This document shows, one piece after another, positions 17,711 to 26,725 of a DNA stretch of 64,000 nt. The notes beneath the pieces were generated by a model. That model saw only the letters and a list, made by a program, of their open reading frames with translations, did no database searches and was not told the DNA's origin. The first letter of the stretch is position 1. Each line of letters opens with the position of its first letter. Where the stretch lies: NCBI GenBank assembly GCA_029975295.1, contig JARKPK010000120.1:1-64000 (forward strand), read 5' to 3'. The position numbers and the translations under genes are program-made. The stretch comes from Thermoguttaceae bacterium (GTDB lineage Bacteria > Planctomycetota > Planctomycetia > Pirellulales > Thermoguttaceae).

Positions 17711-19096
17711 ATGACCCCGACCGGACGAAGCGTCTCGCGTCGCCAGTTTCTGAGCCAAGCGCGCCAGACTACTCTTGGCGTGGGAGCGGGGCTGTGCTTG
17801 GCGCCCTCGGGCGCGGTTGCGTCAACACTCGCGCAAGAGAGGGTGGGGCTCGCTCTGATCGGAGCGGGCGGGCGCGGCGGAATGTTGGCGCTCGATTTCA
17901 TCAGCCGGGGCGACTGCACGGTGCGGTATGTTTGCGATGTCGATGCCCGCAAGCGAGAAGACCGCGCCCGAGCCATTGCCGAGAAGCAGGGCGCCGCACC
18001 GCAGATTGCCGCCGATTTTCGCCGCGCGTTGGACGACCCCTCGGTTCAGGCCGTGATTGTCGCCACGCCCGACCACTGGCACGCGCCGGCGACGGTGTGG
18101 GCGTGCCGGGCGGGCAAAGACGTGTATGTGGAGAAGCCGTTGTGCCACAATCCGTGGGAAGGGCAGCAGATGATTGCGGCGGCCGCCAAGCATCGGCGCG
18201 TGGTGCAGGTCGGCTTTCAGAACCGCAGCTCGCAGTGCATGGCCGAGGCGCGCCGCTATTTGGCCGAAGGGAAACTGGGCCGCATCAACTTCTGCCGAAT
18301 CTACAACCAAAAGAGCTGGCCCAATTTTCCCGCCCAACCCGATGCCGAGCCTCCGCAGGGATTCGATTGGGACATGTTCAACGGCCCTGCGCCGGCGGCC
18401 GCCTACAACCCCAACTTCGTTCGCCAATGGCATCACTTCTGGCGCTACTCGAGCGGCGACATCATCAACGACGGCATCCATCAGATCGATCTTGCCCGCT
18501 GGTTGCTCCAGTTGGAGCATCCGCAGCGTTGCTACAGCACGGGGCGACGTTTTGAGCCCGGCGCCGCCGAAACGCCCGACGTACAGGTTGCCGTTTGGGA
18601 GTTTGCGTCGATGATCGTCAGCTTCGAGCTGACCCTCTACACGCCCTACATGCTGAAGATCGCGCCGAACATCCGCGCATCGCTGACCGAATTCCCTTAT
18701 TGGCCGCAGTGCGCCACCCGCATCGAGATCTATGGAACCGAGGGCGTCATGTACGTCGGCCGGCACGGAGGCGGATGGCAGGTTTTCGGGCGGCCGAAAC
18801 GCGAGCAACCCGTGGTGCTGGCCGAAGGCAACGGCAAGTTTCCCGATCCGGAGCATAAGCAGAACTTCATCGAGTGTGTCCGTTCGCGGCAGACCCCCAA
18901 CGCGCCGCTTCGCGAGGGACACATCAGCACGCTTTGGGCGCACTACGCAACAATGAGCCAACGATTGGAAGGCGCGCCGTTGAAGATCGACCCAAAAACC
19001 GAGCACGTCGATTCGTCCGACGCCATGAAGTTCTTCCGCCGCGAGTATCGGCGGCCCTGGGTGCTCGAACCGGAATCGCCCGAAAAAGCGGCGTAA
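17711..19096 (+). CDS. Tat-exported Gfo/Idh/MocA family oxidoreductase
   Basis: A 461-residue NAD(P)-dependent sugar oxidoreductase homologue. The start at ATG 17711 exposes a twin-arginine signal (SVSRRQFLSQA at 7-17, then a hydrophobic stretch to about residue 38), so it is folded in the cytoplasm and exported with its cofactor. The dinucleotide loop GAGGRGG is at 51-57, followed by CDVDARK, ATPDHWHAP at 118-126 and the EKP motif with catalytic Lys142. The C-terminal alpha/beta domain contains GDIINDGIHQIDLARW. Members of this large secreted group in planctomycetes are thought to oxidise or rearrange sugars in the periplasm, but the substrate is unknown. A small secreted protein follows 28 bp downstream. 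Confidence 0.88.
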   Translation: MTPTGRSVSRRQFLSQARQTTLGVGAGLCLAPSGAVASTLAQERVGLALIGAGGRGGMLALDFISRGDCTVRYVCDVDARKREDRARAIAEKQGAAPQIAADFRRALDDPSVQAVIVATPDHWHAPATVWACRAGKDVYVEKPLCHNPWEGQQMIAAAAKHRRVVQVGFQNRSSQCMAEARRYLAEGKLGRINFCRIYNQKSWPNFPAQPDAEPPQGFDWDMFNGPAPAAAYNPNFVRQWHHFWRYSSGDIINDGIHQIDLARWLLQLEHPQRCYSTGRRFEPGAAETPDVQVAVWEFASMIVSFELTLYTPYMLKIAPNIRASLTEFPYWPQCATRIEIYGTEGVMYVGRHGGGWQVFGRPKREQPVVLAEGNGKFPDPEHKQNFIECVRSRQTPNAPLREGHISTLWAHYATMSQRLEGAPLKIDPKTEHVDSSDAMKFFRREYRRPWVLEPESPEKAA

Positions 19097-19124
19097 GTCG
19101 ATTGTTGCTTGCAGAGAGTGTTGC

Positions 19125-19679
19125 ATGAGATTCAAACATCGTTCGACTGTTGCGGCCGTTGCGGCGTGGGCGGCGCTGTTCCAGATTGCGATTGCGGGAC
19201 ATGCGGCTGAGGCTGGGCCGGCCGAACTTGCCTACCAGATCACCGCCAAGCGCCCTGCCGATCGGGTCTCGGTGCAGTCCGGCGACCAACGCGTGGTGTT
19301 CACCGTCGAAAGCCCGAGCGGCATCGGCCAAGCCGAGATCGTTCGCCGCGACAGAGCCTGGCCGCCTTCGGTGACTATTCACTTGGCGTTGCGGGGACTG
19401 GAGCAGTTCCGAGTGAAGGCGGGCGACACCGAGTTGGGCGTCTCGGTGTCGTCTCATGACCAAGGGCGGCGCGTTCGCGTTTGGAAGGCGGCTGATGAAC
19501 GGGCCGCTTTGGCCGACGATGATCCGCTCCTGCCGCAAGTTCGGCTTCTGGATAAAGAGGGAAAGCCGACGGACAAAGGGCCTCCGGAGATCGCAGCGAT
19601 CGAGATTGTGCTGCCGGCGGCCTTGCTGAAGAGCCAACCCAAAACGATCGAGTTTTCCTGGATCGATTTCTATCGCTGA
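19125..19679 (+). CDS. Small secreted protein of unknown function
   Basis: A 184-residue protein with an N-terminal signal peptide (MRFKHRST, hydrophobic core, cleavage near HAAEA). No domain is recognised. The mature part is predicted mainly beta, with strands such as RVVFTVESPSGIGQAEIVRR and VTIHLALRGLEQF and an ending FSWIDFYR, suggesting a compact beta-sandwich. It follows the Tat oxidoreductase by 28 bp on the same strand and is probably co-transcribed, which hints at a shared periplasmic sugar-related role. It could be a small carbohydrate-binding or accessory protein; that is inference only. Confidence 0.7.
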   Translation: MRFKHRSTVAAVAAWAALFQIAIAGHAAEAGPAELAYQITAKRPADRVSVQSGDQRVVFTVESPSGIGQAEIVRRDRAWPPSVTIHLALRGLEQFRVKAGDTELGVSVSSHDQGRRVRVWKAADERAALADDDPLLPQVRLLDKEGKPTDKGPPEIAAIEIVLPAALLKSQPKTIEFSWIDFYR

Positions 19680-20149
19680 ATCTGGCCATCGTTGGCGAAA
19701 ACGGCCGGGCGAAACTGACGCGTTCGATGTCGCTTGGTCGTTTGTCGGCGGCAGGCGATTGAGCCGACCTGATGCCCGCAAAAGAATCGCGGCGAGGCCG
19801 ATGGGCGGACGGCCGGACTTTCGGCCGATGGTAGTGCGTTCGTAACGTCGCATTGGCATGCTGTGTCGTTCCATTGCATTGATGTTCTGTGGGGCAAGAA
19901 CGCTTGACATTGCGCCGGTCGGCGCGCAACCTTGATGGCAGCTCGACTCGGCCCGGCTGAAGCCTGCTGCGCCGATTGAGTCTCGGGATCGAACTGCAAT
20001 AGAGCCAACGGCCGGCCGACGTTCGCTTGCCGACCTCGCCGCCGCCGAGTTGCGTCGATTCCGAGGATCATTCATCGACGCCGCGGCCCCCCACGTTCTC
20101 CCTCCTGTTTCTTCCCGTTCTCTCCCGCAAAACGTAAGAGGTGTCAATC
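19680..20149. other. Intergenic region between the two Gfo/Idh/MocA units
   Basis: A 470-base gap on the rightward side of the small secreted protein. A TTGACA at 19904-19909 is a perfect -35 hexamer, but no -10 match lies 16-18 nt beyond it. Nothing else was identified. Confidence 0.35.
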
Positions 20150-21520
20150 ATGCAATCCAAGAAAGAAGCGATTCGTTCGCCGCATTTCGCCTCGTCGCGT
20201 CGTGGATTCTTGAAATCGGCGGCGGCAACGACGACGATGGCCCTTGGGACAACGGTTTCCGTTCCGGCGGTTCATGCGGCGGAGGAGAACACCATCCGGC
20301 TGGCGTTGATCGGTTGCGGCGGCCGAGGGAGCGGCGCGGCGGCCAACGCCTTCGAGGCCGAGGGCGGCCCGGTGAAGCTGTACGCCATGGCCGACTTGTT
20401 TGAGAACCGCCTGAGCGGCGCGCACGCCAATTTGAGCAAGCAATATGCCGAGAAGATGGACGTGCCGCCGGAACGCCGCTTCGTCGGCTTCGACGCGTAC
20501 AAGAAAGCCATCGATTGCCTCAAGCCCGGCGATGTGGCCATGCTGTGCGGATACTCGGGATTCCGACCGGCTCAGCTCGAATACGCCGTTGCCAAGGGGA
20601 TCAACGTCTTCATGGAGAAATCGTTCGCCGTCGATCCGCCCCAGGTTCGCCGCGTGATCGCTGCGGGCGAAGAGGCGAAGAAAAAGAATCTGAAGATCGC
20701 CGCGGGTTTGATGTGCCGCCATTCACCGAACCGCCAAGAGCTGATCCGCCGCATTCGCGATGGACAACTGGGCGAGATCTTGGCCGTGCGCACCTACCGC
20801 ATGCACGGCGCGATCGCCATGGGGCCCAAACCGGCCGCCGACGCCGAACTGCTTTTCCAGATTCGCCGGCCCTCGATGTTCTACTGGGTTTCCGGCGGAC
20901 TTTGGGCGGAAATGGATATTCATCAGGTGGACGAGATTTGCTGGGTGAAAGACGGCTGGCCTGTCGATGCCCATGGAGTGGGCGGCCGATTCTGGAACAG
21001 CAAGGACTACAGCCAGAATCTCGATTCCTATTCCGTCGAATGGACTTTCGCCGATGGGGCGAAAGGCTACAACGTTGTCCGCTACATTCCCAACTGCCGT
21101 GACGACTTTGTGACCTACGTTCACGGAACGAAATGCGCGGCCCAGTTCTCCGGCAACGTGCATGCCGGAACGGTGCATATCTACAAAGATCAGCGTTGCT
21201 TGCCCGACAACATCGCTTGGAAGGCTCCCAACGAGCCGTGCAGTCCTTGGCAAGCGGAGTGGAACGCGCTGCTCGCCTCGATCCGCAACGATCGACCGCA
21301 TAATGAGGCCCATCGCGCGGCCTGCGCCAACCTGGCGGCCATCATGGGCCGGGCGGCGGTCCACATGGGCAAAACGATTACTTGGGACGCGGCGATGCAG
21401 TCGAACTTCCAGTTCTGCGCGAACACCGATTCGTTGACGGCCGACAGCCCGCCGCCGGTTGTGCCCGACGCCGACGGGCGCTACCCCGTGCCGGTCCCCG
21501 GCTCGTGGGTGGAACTCTGA
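20150..21520 (+). CDS. Tat-exported Gfo/Idh/MocA family oxidoreductase (second copy)
   Basis: A 456-residue exported oxidoreductase. ATG 20150 is preferred over GTG 20141 because AGAGG at 20135-20139 is well spaced for it. The twin-arginine motif SSRRGFLKSAA is at 15-25, with processing near VHAAEE. The NAD-binding loop GCGGRGSG is at 55-62. The usual EKP is EKS here (156-158), keeping the Lys. The C-terminal domain contains SGGLWAEMDIHQVDEICW. It differs enough from the gene at 17711 to be a separate subfamily rather than a recent duplicate. Probable periplasmic sugar redox enzyme; substrate unknown. Confidence 0.87.
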   Translation: MQSKKEAIRSPHFASSRRGFLKSAAATTTMALGTTVSVPAVHAAEENTIRLALIGCGGRGSGAAANAFEAEGGPVKLYAMADLFENRLSGAHANLSKQYAEKMDVPPERRFVGFDAYKKAIDCLKPGDVAMLCGYSGFRPAQLEYAVAKGINVFMEKSFAVDPPQVRRVIAAGEEAKKKNLKIAAGLMCRHSPNRQELIRRIRDGQLGEILAVRTYRMHGAIAMGPKPAADAELLFQIRRPSMFYWVSGGLWAEMDIHQVDEICWVKDGWPVDAHGVGGRFWNSKDYSQNLDSYSVEWTFADGAKGYNVVRYIPNCRDDFVTYVHGTKCAAQFSGNVHAGTVHIYKDQRCLPDNIAWKAPNEPCSPWQAEWNALLASIRNDRPHNEAHRAACANLAAIMGRAAVHMGKTITWDAAMQSNFQFCANTDSLTADSPPPVVPDADGRYPVPVPGSWVEL

Positions 21521-21886
21521 AGCAAGCCGCGAAAGACGAAGAACGACGCAAAAAGGCTTGCAGCGGCACTGCCGGGGCGTTGCCAAGCGGGCCAGCGGTG
21601 TCGGCAGTTGTCGTTTCAACAAGTTGCGCGTCAGCAACCCGAGCCGGCCCTTGCCGCTGGGCAAAGCCGTTGGCGAAGCGCGCTTTTGCCGCCGGTTCGG
21701 CCCGGCCCCGACGGGCAATTTCCGCAGTTGTAAGCCGCCCGGTACGCCCGGGTAGAGGCCTTTTCGTTTTTGGCGGGTTCTTTAAGGCTGGAAAGCCGCC
21801 TCTGGCCGATGGCCCTCGCGGCGCGTTAGAATAGATGTTTCGGCTTGGCTTTCCCAGTGTTACCTGCAACGTGGAGGATGTGAGCG
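21521..21886. other. Intergenic region upstream of the DUF1080 gene
   Basis: A 366-base gap. It carries a TAGAAT candidate -10 box at 21827-21832, 55 nt before the DUF1080 start codon. No other feature was seen. Confidence 0.35.
21827..21832 (+). promoter_or_regulatory. Candidate -10 box (TAGAAT) of the DUF1080 gene
   Basis: TAGAAT preceded by T, 55 nt upstream of the ATG at 21887. It repeats the hexamer of the tRNA-Pro promoter. The upstream -35 region is GC-rich and has no good match. Confidence 0.35.
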
Positions 21887-22576
21887 ATGAAGCGCGCTTG
21901 GTCGTTGATGTTGGGCGTTGTTGTTCTCGGGGCGCTGGCGGCTCGGGCGGATGAACCGAACACTCTGACGCCTGAAGAAAAGGCGGCCGGTTGGCGGTTG
22001 CTGTTCGATGGCAAGACGACGGAAGGCTGGCGCAACTACCGCAAGGAATCGATCAGCCCCAATTGGAAGGTGGTTGACGGGGCGCTGACTCGGGTCGGCG
22101 GGGCCGGCGACATCATCACCAAAGACCAATTCGAAGCGTTCGAATTGGTGCTCGAGTACAAGATCAGCAAGGGCGGAAACAGCGGCGTCATGTTCCATGT
22201 CACCGAGGAGGAAAACACCCCTTGGATGACCGGACCGGAAATCCAAATCCAAGACAACAAAGACGGCCACGACCCGCAAAAGGCCGGCTGGCTGTACCAG
22301 CTCTATAAGCCGGAAATCGACGCCACCAACCCGGCCGGCGAGTGGAACCAACTGCGGATCATCATTTCGCCCGCCACGAGCGACGTGTATATGAACGGCA
22401 AGAAGTACTACGAATTCGTCAAGGGCAGCGACGACTGGAACCAACGAGTGGCCAAGAGCAAGTTCGGTTCGATGCCCAAGTTCGGCAAGCCGACGAAGGG
22501 GCACATTTCGCTGCAAGACCACGGCAACGAAGTGGCTTTCCGCAACATCAAGATTCGGGAACTGAAGAGCAACTGA
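21887..22576 (+). CDS. Secreted DUF1080 protein (3-keto-glycoside hydrolase-like)
   Basis: A 229-residue exported protein: signal peptide at 1-21 (cleavage near ARADEP), then one DUF1080 domain. Family landmarks are visible, namely GWRLLFDGKTTEGW near the start, NSGVMFHV, GPEIQIQDN, NQLRIIISPATSDVYMNGKK, and GHISLQDHGNEVAFRNIKIREL at the end (shown in parts). The fold is a concanavalin-like beta-jelly roll. Characterised relatives hydrolyse 3-keto-disaccharides, which would fit the neighbouring secreted Gfo/Idh/MocA dehydrogenases that can make 3-keto sugars. That pathway link is inference. ATG 21887 follows a GGAGG-like site (GGAGGATGTGAGCG). Confidence 0.85.
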   Translation: MKRAWSLMLGVVVLGALAARADEPNTLTPEEKAAGWRLLFDGKTTEGWRNYRKESISPNWKVVDGALTRVGGAGDIITKDQFEAFELVLEYKISKGGNSGVMFHVTEEENTPWMTGPEIQIQDNKDGHDPQKAGWLYQLYKPEIDATNPAGEWNQLRIIISPATSDVYMNGKKYYEFVKGSDDWNQRVAKSKFGSMPKFGKPTKGHISLQDHGNEVAFRNIKIRELKSN

Positions 22577-23043
22577 TTCGCGGCAAAGACGACGCGCGAT
22601 CGATTGCGCGTTCTGCTCGCGCGGTCGGCGTTCCGCCGGTCGGCCTCGTTGCCGATTTCGGGCAAGGGGCGGTCGGTCGCCGCGAGGAACAGAGAGTGCC
22701 GAAGCCCGGACTTCAGCATACCGTAACATTGCGATTCGCCCCGGCCGGCCACCTCGTCAGGACGCGGGCGAATACAAACAGCGGCCGCGGCCCCCATTTG
22801 CCTGAACGTGCGCGTCCTGTTGCGGCCGGGCGGACGTTTTGAAAGACTGAACCTCAGGATGGCTCGATGGCAACGAAGCCGACGGGCGGGGGGCCGGCTT
22901 CGGCGGGCGGCTGCGCCGTCGCGGGGTTGCCTGGGCCTTTTGAGAGACAGTCGACGTTTGCCCGGTCGCGCAGGTGCGTGCATTCGGCGCGCCGTCCGGC
23001 GCAGTTGCCGCGAGTTTCGTTTGTGAAGGAGGGAATGCCTTTG
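22577..23043. other. Intergenic region
   Basis: A 467-base gap. Open sequence in frame with the next gene reaches back to 22867 but is unconserved-looking and Arg/Ala/Pro-rich, so it was not included in that gene. It ends with the strong ribosome-binding site at 23026-23033. Confidence 0.35.
23026..23033 (+). promoter_or_regulatory. Ribosome-binding site deciding the start at 23044
   Basis: AAGGAGGG is a near-perfect Shine-Dalgarno sequence. From its GGAGG core the ATG at 23035 is only 2 nt away, while the ATG at 23044 is 11 nt away, so 23044 is the better choice although slightly long. Such a strong site is uncommon in this window. Confidence 0.5.
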
Positions 23044-23787
23044 ATGAATCCCTACGGGGCCTTGTGCGACGACTTCTACGTGAATCTGAATCTCTCGACC
23101 GAAATGGAATTGCCCACCAATCGGGAGACGGTGCTGCACTATTTCGACCGATTGCAGAAGACATACCCGTCGATGCGCAATTTCTACGCGCGGGAGCCCA
23201 ACGGTTTTGTGTTGGAAGAAGACAAAGATCAAGGGCGATACCGTTGGTGTTCGATCGAGCCGCGGCGGCTGTGTTCGGGCGTGGTCAATCCCGAGTCGGT
23301 CGGCTCGGCCATGGAGCAGCACCAATTGGTGCTCGATGTGGCTCCCTATGCCCTTTCAGTCAGTACGATGGACTGCGAGGCCCTCGACCTGCTTTTCGGT
23401 TTCGATTTTCTCTATCGGGGGAATCACAATCAGCTGATCGCGGAAACCCTCGGTGTCGGAACGTCGCTGGAGCGGTTTTTCGAAACGCCCGGCTCGAAGG
23501 TGGTGAACTACGAACCCTCGCTAACGATCGCTTTAGACGATGATTGCCGGCTGCAAGTTCGGGTGAGCTTCGAATCGCGGACCACGGCTTATCAAATCCG
23601 CACCGGCGAATTTCCGGAAGAGCAGTTGAGCGTGTACGTCATCGCCCGTCAGTACGGCAGCTTATCGAGCGAGCAAACGTTCGTCGAAACCGTGCAGCGG
23701 CTGCGCGACGTATGTCAGACGACCGTTGATCGCCATGTGGCCGAAACGATTCTGCAACCGTTGGCCCGCGCCATCTCGCTAAAGTAG
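23044..23787 (+). CDS. Conserved protein of unknown function
   Basis: A 247-residue soluble protein beginning MNPYGALCDDFYVN. No signal peptide, membrane helix or recognised domain is present. It looks well-folded and coding throughout: mixed alpha/beta, with YPSMRNFYAREPNG, RYRWCSIEPRRL, DLLFGFDFLYRGNHNQLI and a helical C-terminus. The sequence style suggests a conserved planctomycete family, but no function can be assigned. The next gene on the strand, a HAMP-like membrane protein, starts 504 bp later and may be functionally paired. Confidence 0.7.
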   Translation: MNPYGALCDDFYVNLNLSTEMELPTNRETVLHYFDRLQKTYPSMRNFYAREPNGFVLEEDKDQGRYRWCSIEPRRLCSGVVNPESVGSAMEQHQLVLDVAPYALSVSTMDCEALDLLFGFDFLYRGNHNQLIAETLGVGTSLERFFETPGSKVVNYEPSLTIALDDDCRLQVRVSFESRTTAYQIRTGEFPEEQLSVYVIARQYGSLSSEQTFVETVQRLRDVCQTTVDRHVAETILQPLARAISLK

Positions 23788-24291
23788 GCCCGCTTGCTGT
23801 TGCGGGCCCGATCGGAGGGCCGACGGTTTTTGCGCTTCGTTGGTCGTTGGTTGGCCCGTTGGTCGGCCGTGTCGTAGCACTGTGGCCGGCGGACCAGTCG
23901 GCAGACCGTTCCGGCCGGCTGGCGCAATCGTTCTCAGCGGCACAACCGGCCCGTGTTTTGCGCGGCCCAACGGGGAGCAAATGGGCTCCGATTGTTTGGT
24001 TCTTCTCGCCAATTCTCGGCGTTTCAACGGCTTAGATGCGTTGAATCGACCGGCGGCCACCGGGGGCCGGCCGACGCGCTGACGCGCCCGATTCGACACA
24101 ATGAGCTAACTTTTTTATGAGTGACCCGGGGTTCTCCACAATGCCGCCCGGCGTCCCACAAGCTCGCGCCGATGCGGCCCGTCCACTTCGAAAACCAAAG
24201 GCATCAACCCGTCGCACCGGCAGTCGGATTCGATGAGTTGGTAAACGCGCGCTCCGTCGCCGGGCGCGATGTGGAAAGGTGGTGGTGGAAG
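23788..24291. other. Intergenic region
   Basis: A 504-base gap. The open frame leading into the next gene begins at 24121 but has no coding character. No promoter, hairpin or small gene could be supported. Confidence 0.35.
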
Positions 24292-24804
24292 ATGATCGAC
24301 AAGAAACCGCTGCGGAAACACCTGTTCGTCGACCCGAAGGTACAAGGCGCCCTGGCAACTCGGGCCGTGCTCTATTGGTTCCTTTGCCTGCTGACCGTCG
24401 CGCTGATGCTCTTGTGTTGGCAAATGATCACCGGCCCGGCCCGGCTGTTCTATACGCACTTGGACGTCATCTGGTACTACTACGGCCCGGCATTGATCGC
24501 TTCGACGATCTTGCTGCCGCTGGTGGTGATCGACGTGTTTCGGGTGAGCAATCGATTCGTCGGCCCGATTCTGCGATTACGTCGGTCGCTTCGCGCGCTG
24601 GGGCGGGGCGAGCATGTCGGCACGATCGAGTTCCGCGATGGCGACTTCTGGCAAGAATTCGCCGATGAATTCAATGTCGTAGCCGACCGCGTGGAGCAGT
24701 TGGAGCAGGAATTGCAGCGGCTCCGGCAAGAGAGCGACAAGACCGGCAACGGCGAGCTTGAAACTGCGGCGTGCAAGTCGGCTCAGCCGGTATCTACCGT
24801 TTGA
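24292..24804 (+). CDS. Two-helix membrane protein with HAMP-like segment
   Basis: A 170-residue membrane protein; the start at ATG 24292 (after GGTGGTGGAAG) gives a short basic N-terminus. Two transmembrane helices lie at about 24-45 and 63-86, flanking a short external loop. The second helix runs into a HAMP-like linker (a Pro, then LRLRRSLRALGRGEHVG and FRDGDFWQEFADEFN). A coiled coil rich in Glu, Gln, Leu and Arg follows at about 130-152, then a short polar tail. HAMP domains relay signals across membranes, but no kinase, cyclase or receiver domain follows, so it may signal by protein contact. Function is unknown. Confidence 0.7.
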   Translation: MIDKKPLRKHLFVDPKVQGALATRAVLYWFLCLLTVALMLLCWQMITGPARLFYTHLDVIWYYYGPALIASTILLPLVVIDVFRVSNRFVGPILRLRRSLRALGRGEHVGTIEFRDGDFWQEFADEFNVVADRVEQLEQELQRLRQESDKTGNGELETAACKSAQPVSTV

Positions 24805-24931
24805 TGCCGTCCCGTTGCGTCATAGCGCGCAACGAGAAAAGCGGCAGAGCAGGAGGCAACAGGGGCGCTGTCGGTCCGGATGTCCATCGGGTTTATGCGG
24901 GCTCGTTGGCTCGATAGGTCCCGCGGTGGTG

Positions 24932-24961
24932 TTGACGGTTGCCCCCGGCCCAGTTTAGAAT
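24932..24961 (+). promoter_or_regulatory. Promoter of tRNA-Pro
   Basis: TTGACG (24932-24937) and TAGAAT (24956-24961) are separated by 18 nt, a good match to the housekeeping sigma-70 consensus. Transcription would start near 24968, leaving a ~60 nt leader before the tRNA. Confidence 0.65.
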
Positions 24962-25028
24962 GCCATGCAGTCGAACGGCGTTGCCGAGGGCCGATGATCG
25001 GCCCGGCGGGGCGTTGTTTCGACCGGCT

Positions 25029-25104
25029 CGGGGCGTGGCGCAGCCTGGATTAGCGCGTCTGAATGGGGTTCAGAAGGTCGGAGGTTCGAATCCTCTCGCC
25101 CCGA
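25029..25104 (+). tRNA. tRNA-Pro, anticodon GGG
   Basis: The sequence folds as a complete cloverleaf. Acceptor stem CGGGGCG pairs with CGCCCCG (25097-25103) with A as discriminator. The D stem is GCGC/GCGC, the anticodon stem TCTGA/TCAGA with loop ATGGGGT gives GGG at 34-36, and the T arm is GGAGG-TTCGAAT-CCTCT with one G-T pair. The 3' CCA is not encoded and must be added. The strong promoter at 24932-24961 and hairpin at 25335-25372 suggest a single-gene transcript. Confidence 0.95.
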
Positions 25105-25637
25105 CTGAGTGTCGGTCGTCGGAAGGGAAAGGCAAACTGGGGTTTACGGTTGCCACGGCAGGTCGGCTGCTTTGCGTGGATCGATCTGTCGTCTTTCTAA
25201 CTAATTCGAGGATCGCCGAGAACGTTTGCGACTTGCGTGTTGGCGGCGCGCCTTGCGGCAGGGCGAGCGCCGGCAGTGAATCGGCACAGCGGTTTCCCCG
25301 TTGGCCCGCAATGAAGTGCCGCACAATCCACACAAAAGACCTCGACGCGGCAGCCGGCCCCGTCGAGGTTTTGCATTGCGCTTTCACGCGCAATCGGGAT
25401 GAAAAGCACCACGCTCCGTTGCGGTCTGTCGCGGCAGGCGTTTTCGTTCAGGAAGCCGCGCCGGACCGGGCCGGCTCAACTCGAAACCTGACGGAGCGAA
25501 CGCAGAAGAATCACGCCGGCCTGTCTTGCGTCGGATCGATCTCCGGTTGGACGGCCGTGTCGTATCGTCGCCCGAGGGAGAACGGACGCCATTGGCGGCG
25601 AACGGCATGTCTTTGTCTTGGAGAAAGGGGCTGCTCC
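25105..25637. other. Region downstream of tRNA-Pro
   Basis: A 533-base gap between the tRNA and the zinc-ribbon membrane protein. It contains the terminator hairpin at 25335-25372. No gene is supported. Confidence 0.35.
25335..25372 (+). terminator. Intrinsic terminator hairpin after tRNA-Pro
   Basis: A 12-bp stem with one G-T pair (ACCTCGACG at 25339-25347 against CGTCGAGGT at 25361-25369, extended by A-T pairs) encloses a 13-nt loop and is followed by TTTT. The flanking A and T runs make it potentially bidirectional. It lies about 230 nt past the tRNA, somewhat far, so it may also shield the next gene. Confidence 0.55.
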
Positions 25638-26525
25638 TTGCCGATCGAATTCTCGTGCATGTGCGGAAGGAAGTTGCGCGTCAAGGACGAGCACGCGGGC
25701 CGAAAGTTCAAGTGTCCGGGCTGCGGCGCGGCAACGCAGGCGCCGGCGCCGAAGGCGGCTGACGATCTGCTCTCCGACGATCTTCTGACAGCGGCCGAGT
25801 CGTTGCCGGCCATCGCTTCTCCCAATCGCCAAAGCGCCGAGCGGCGGCGCAGTGCGTCGTCGGCGAAGCCCGACGTTATCGTTCGCCGCATCGGTGGGCT
25901 GCTGGGAATCTTGGCCGATCGGAACAAGACGGTGGCCAGCCGCCCGGGGCAGATGCGCGTGGATCCGCTCAAGCACATGCTTTGTTACCAGGGCGAGTGG
26001 GCCCTCTATGCGCTGATGATGATCGGATTCCTCATCGTGGGTTTCTATTTCGCCGAACAGGGCGACGACAAAAAATCCATTAGCGCGTTCGTGGCGGTTG
26101 GAGTTGCTGCGTATTTGCTCTATTTTCACTACGTTGGCGTCCGTGTGCGCTTCGTTTACGGCGACATCAACCCGGGCGTGATCGTCAAGAAGAATCTCGT
26201 TGCGGTGCTGACCAACCTGGGCATCGACGGCAGAGAGTACTACGCTCTGAAAATCCTCGCCCAGCCGGTGCGGAACATGACCGGCGGCACGGGCGAACCC
26301 GGCGAGCGCGTGGCCGCCGCGTGCCAGTATTCGGGCCATCTTTCGGGCAGTCATTGGCGGGATTTCGACTTCGAACTGGTTCAGTGCGCCACGCGGAACG
26401 AGGCCACGGTTGAGCGGGTGATGCGCACTATTCCCGAAGAGGAATGGCAAGCGTTGAAAGACGCTGTTGCCAACGTCGAAGGGCGACTGTGGAGCGGCCG
26501 ACTCATCCCCTTGGAAGTGCGTTGA
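25638..26525 (+). CDS. Membrane protein with N-terminal zinc ribbon (DUF3239-like)
   Basis: A 295-residue protein. The start is taken at TTG 25638, 7 nt after AAAGGGG, because it places a zinc ribbon at the very N-terminus (Cys7, Cys9, Cys26, Cys29 with HAGRKFKCPGC). A flexible linker follows to about 80. Two transmembrane helices lie at about 122-140 and 150-166. The C-terminal ~120 residues are cytoplasmic, beginning RVRFVYGDINPGVIV and containing YYALKILAQP, and resemble DUF3239. The function is unknown. The first CxC spacing is shorter than the usual CxxC knuckle but recurs in planctomycete zinc ribbons. Confidence 0.7.
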   Translation: MPIEFSCMCGRKLRVKDEHAGRKFKCPGCGAATQAPAPKAADDLLSDDLLTAAESLPAIASPNRQSAERRRSASSAKPDVIVRRIGGLLGILADRNKTVASRPGQMRVDPLKHMLCYQGEWALYALMMIGFLIVGFYFAEQGDDKKSISAFVAVGVAAYLLYFHYVGVRVRFVYGDINPGVIVKKNLVAVLTNLGIDGREYYALKILAQPVRNMTGGTGEPGERVAAACQYSGHLSGSHWRDFDFELVQCATRNEATVERVMRTIPEEEWQALKDAVANVEGRLWSGRLIPLEVR

Positions 26526-26725
26526 ATCCCGCAAAGCCGCCCGCTGCCGCACCGGCGGAACGCGGCGCCGGCGGGCGAGCGGGGGCGTGTGCAGCGGCAG
26601 AAACGACGGCAACGGGCTCGCCCCGTTCCGCCCGGCGGGCGGGCAAGGGGTTGTCGGGCCGCGCAATCGAGCATGCCGATCCATTCGGCAAACGGCATCA
26701 CACCGGCGGTCTATGCCGGACTCGT

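Noticed and set aside
19904-19909. Perfect TTGACA hexamer considered as a promoter
   Set aside because: No -10-like hexamer lies 16-18 nt downstream, and the next start codon is 240 nt away.
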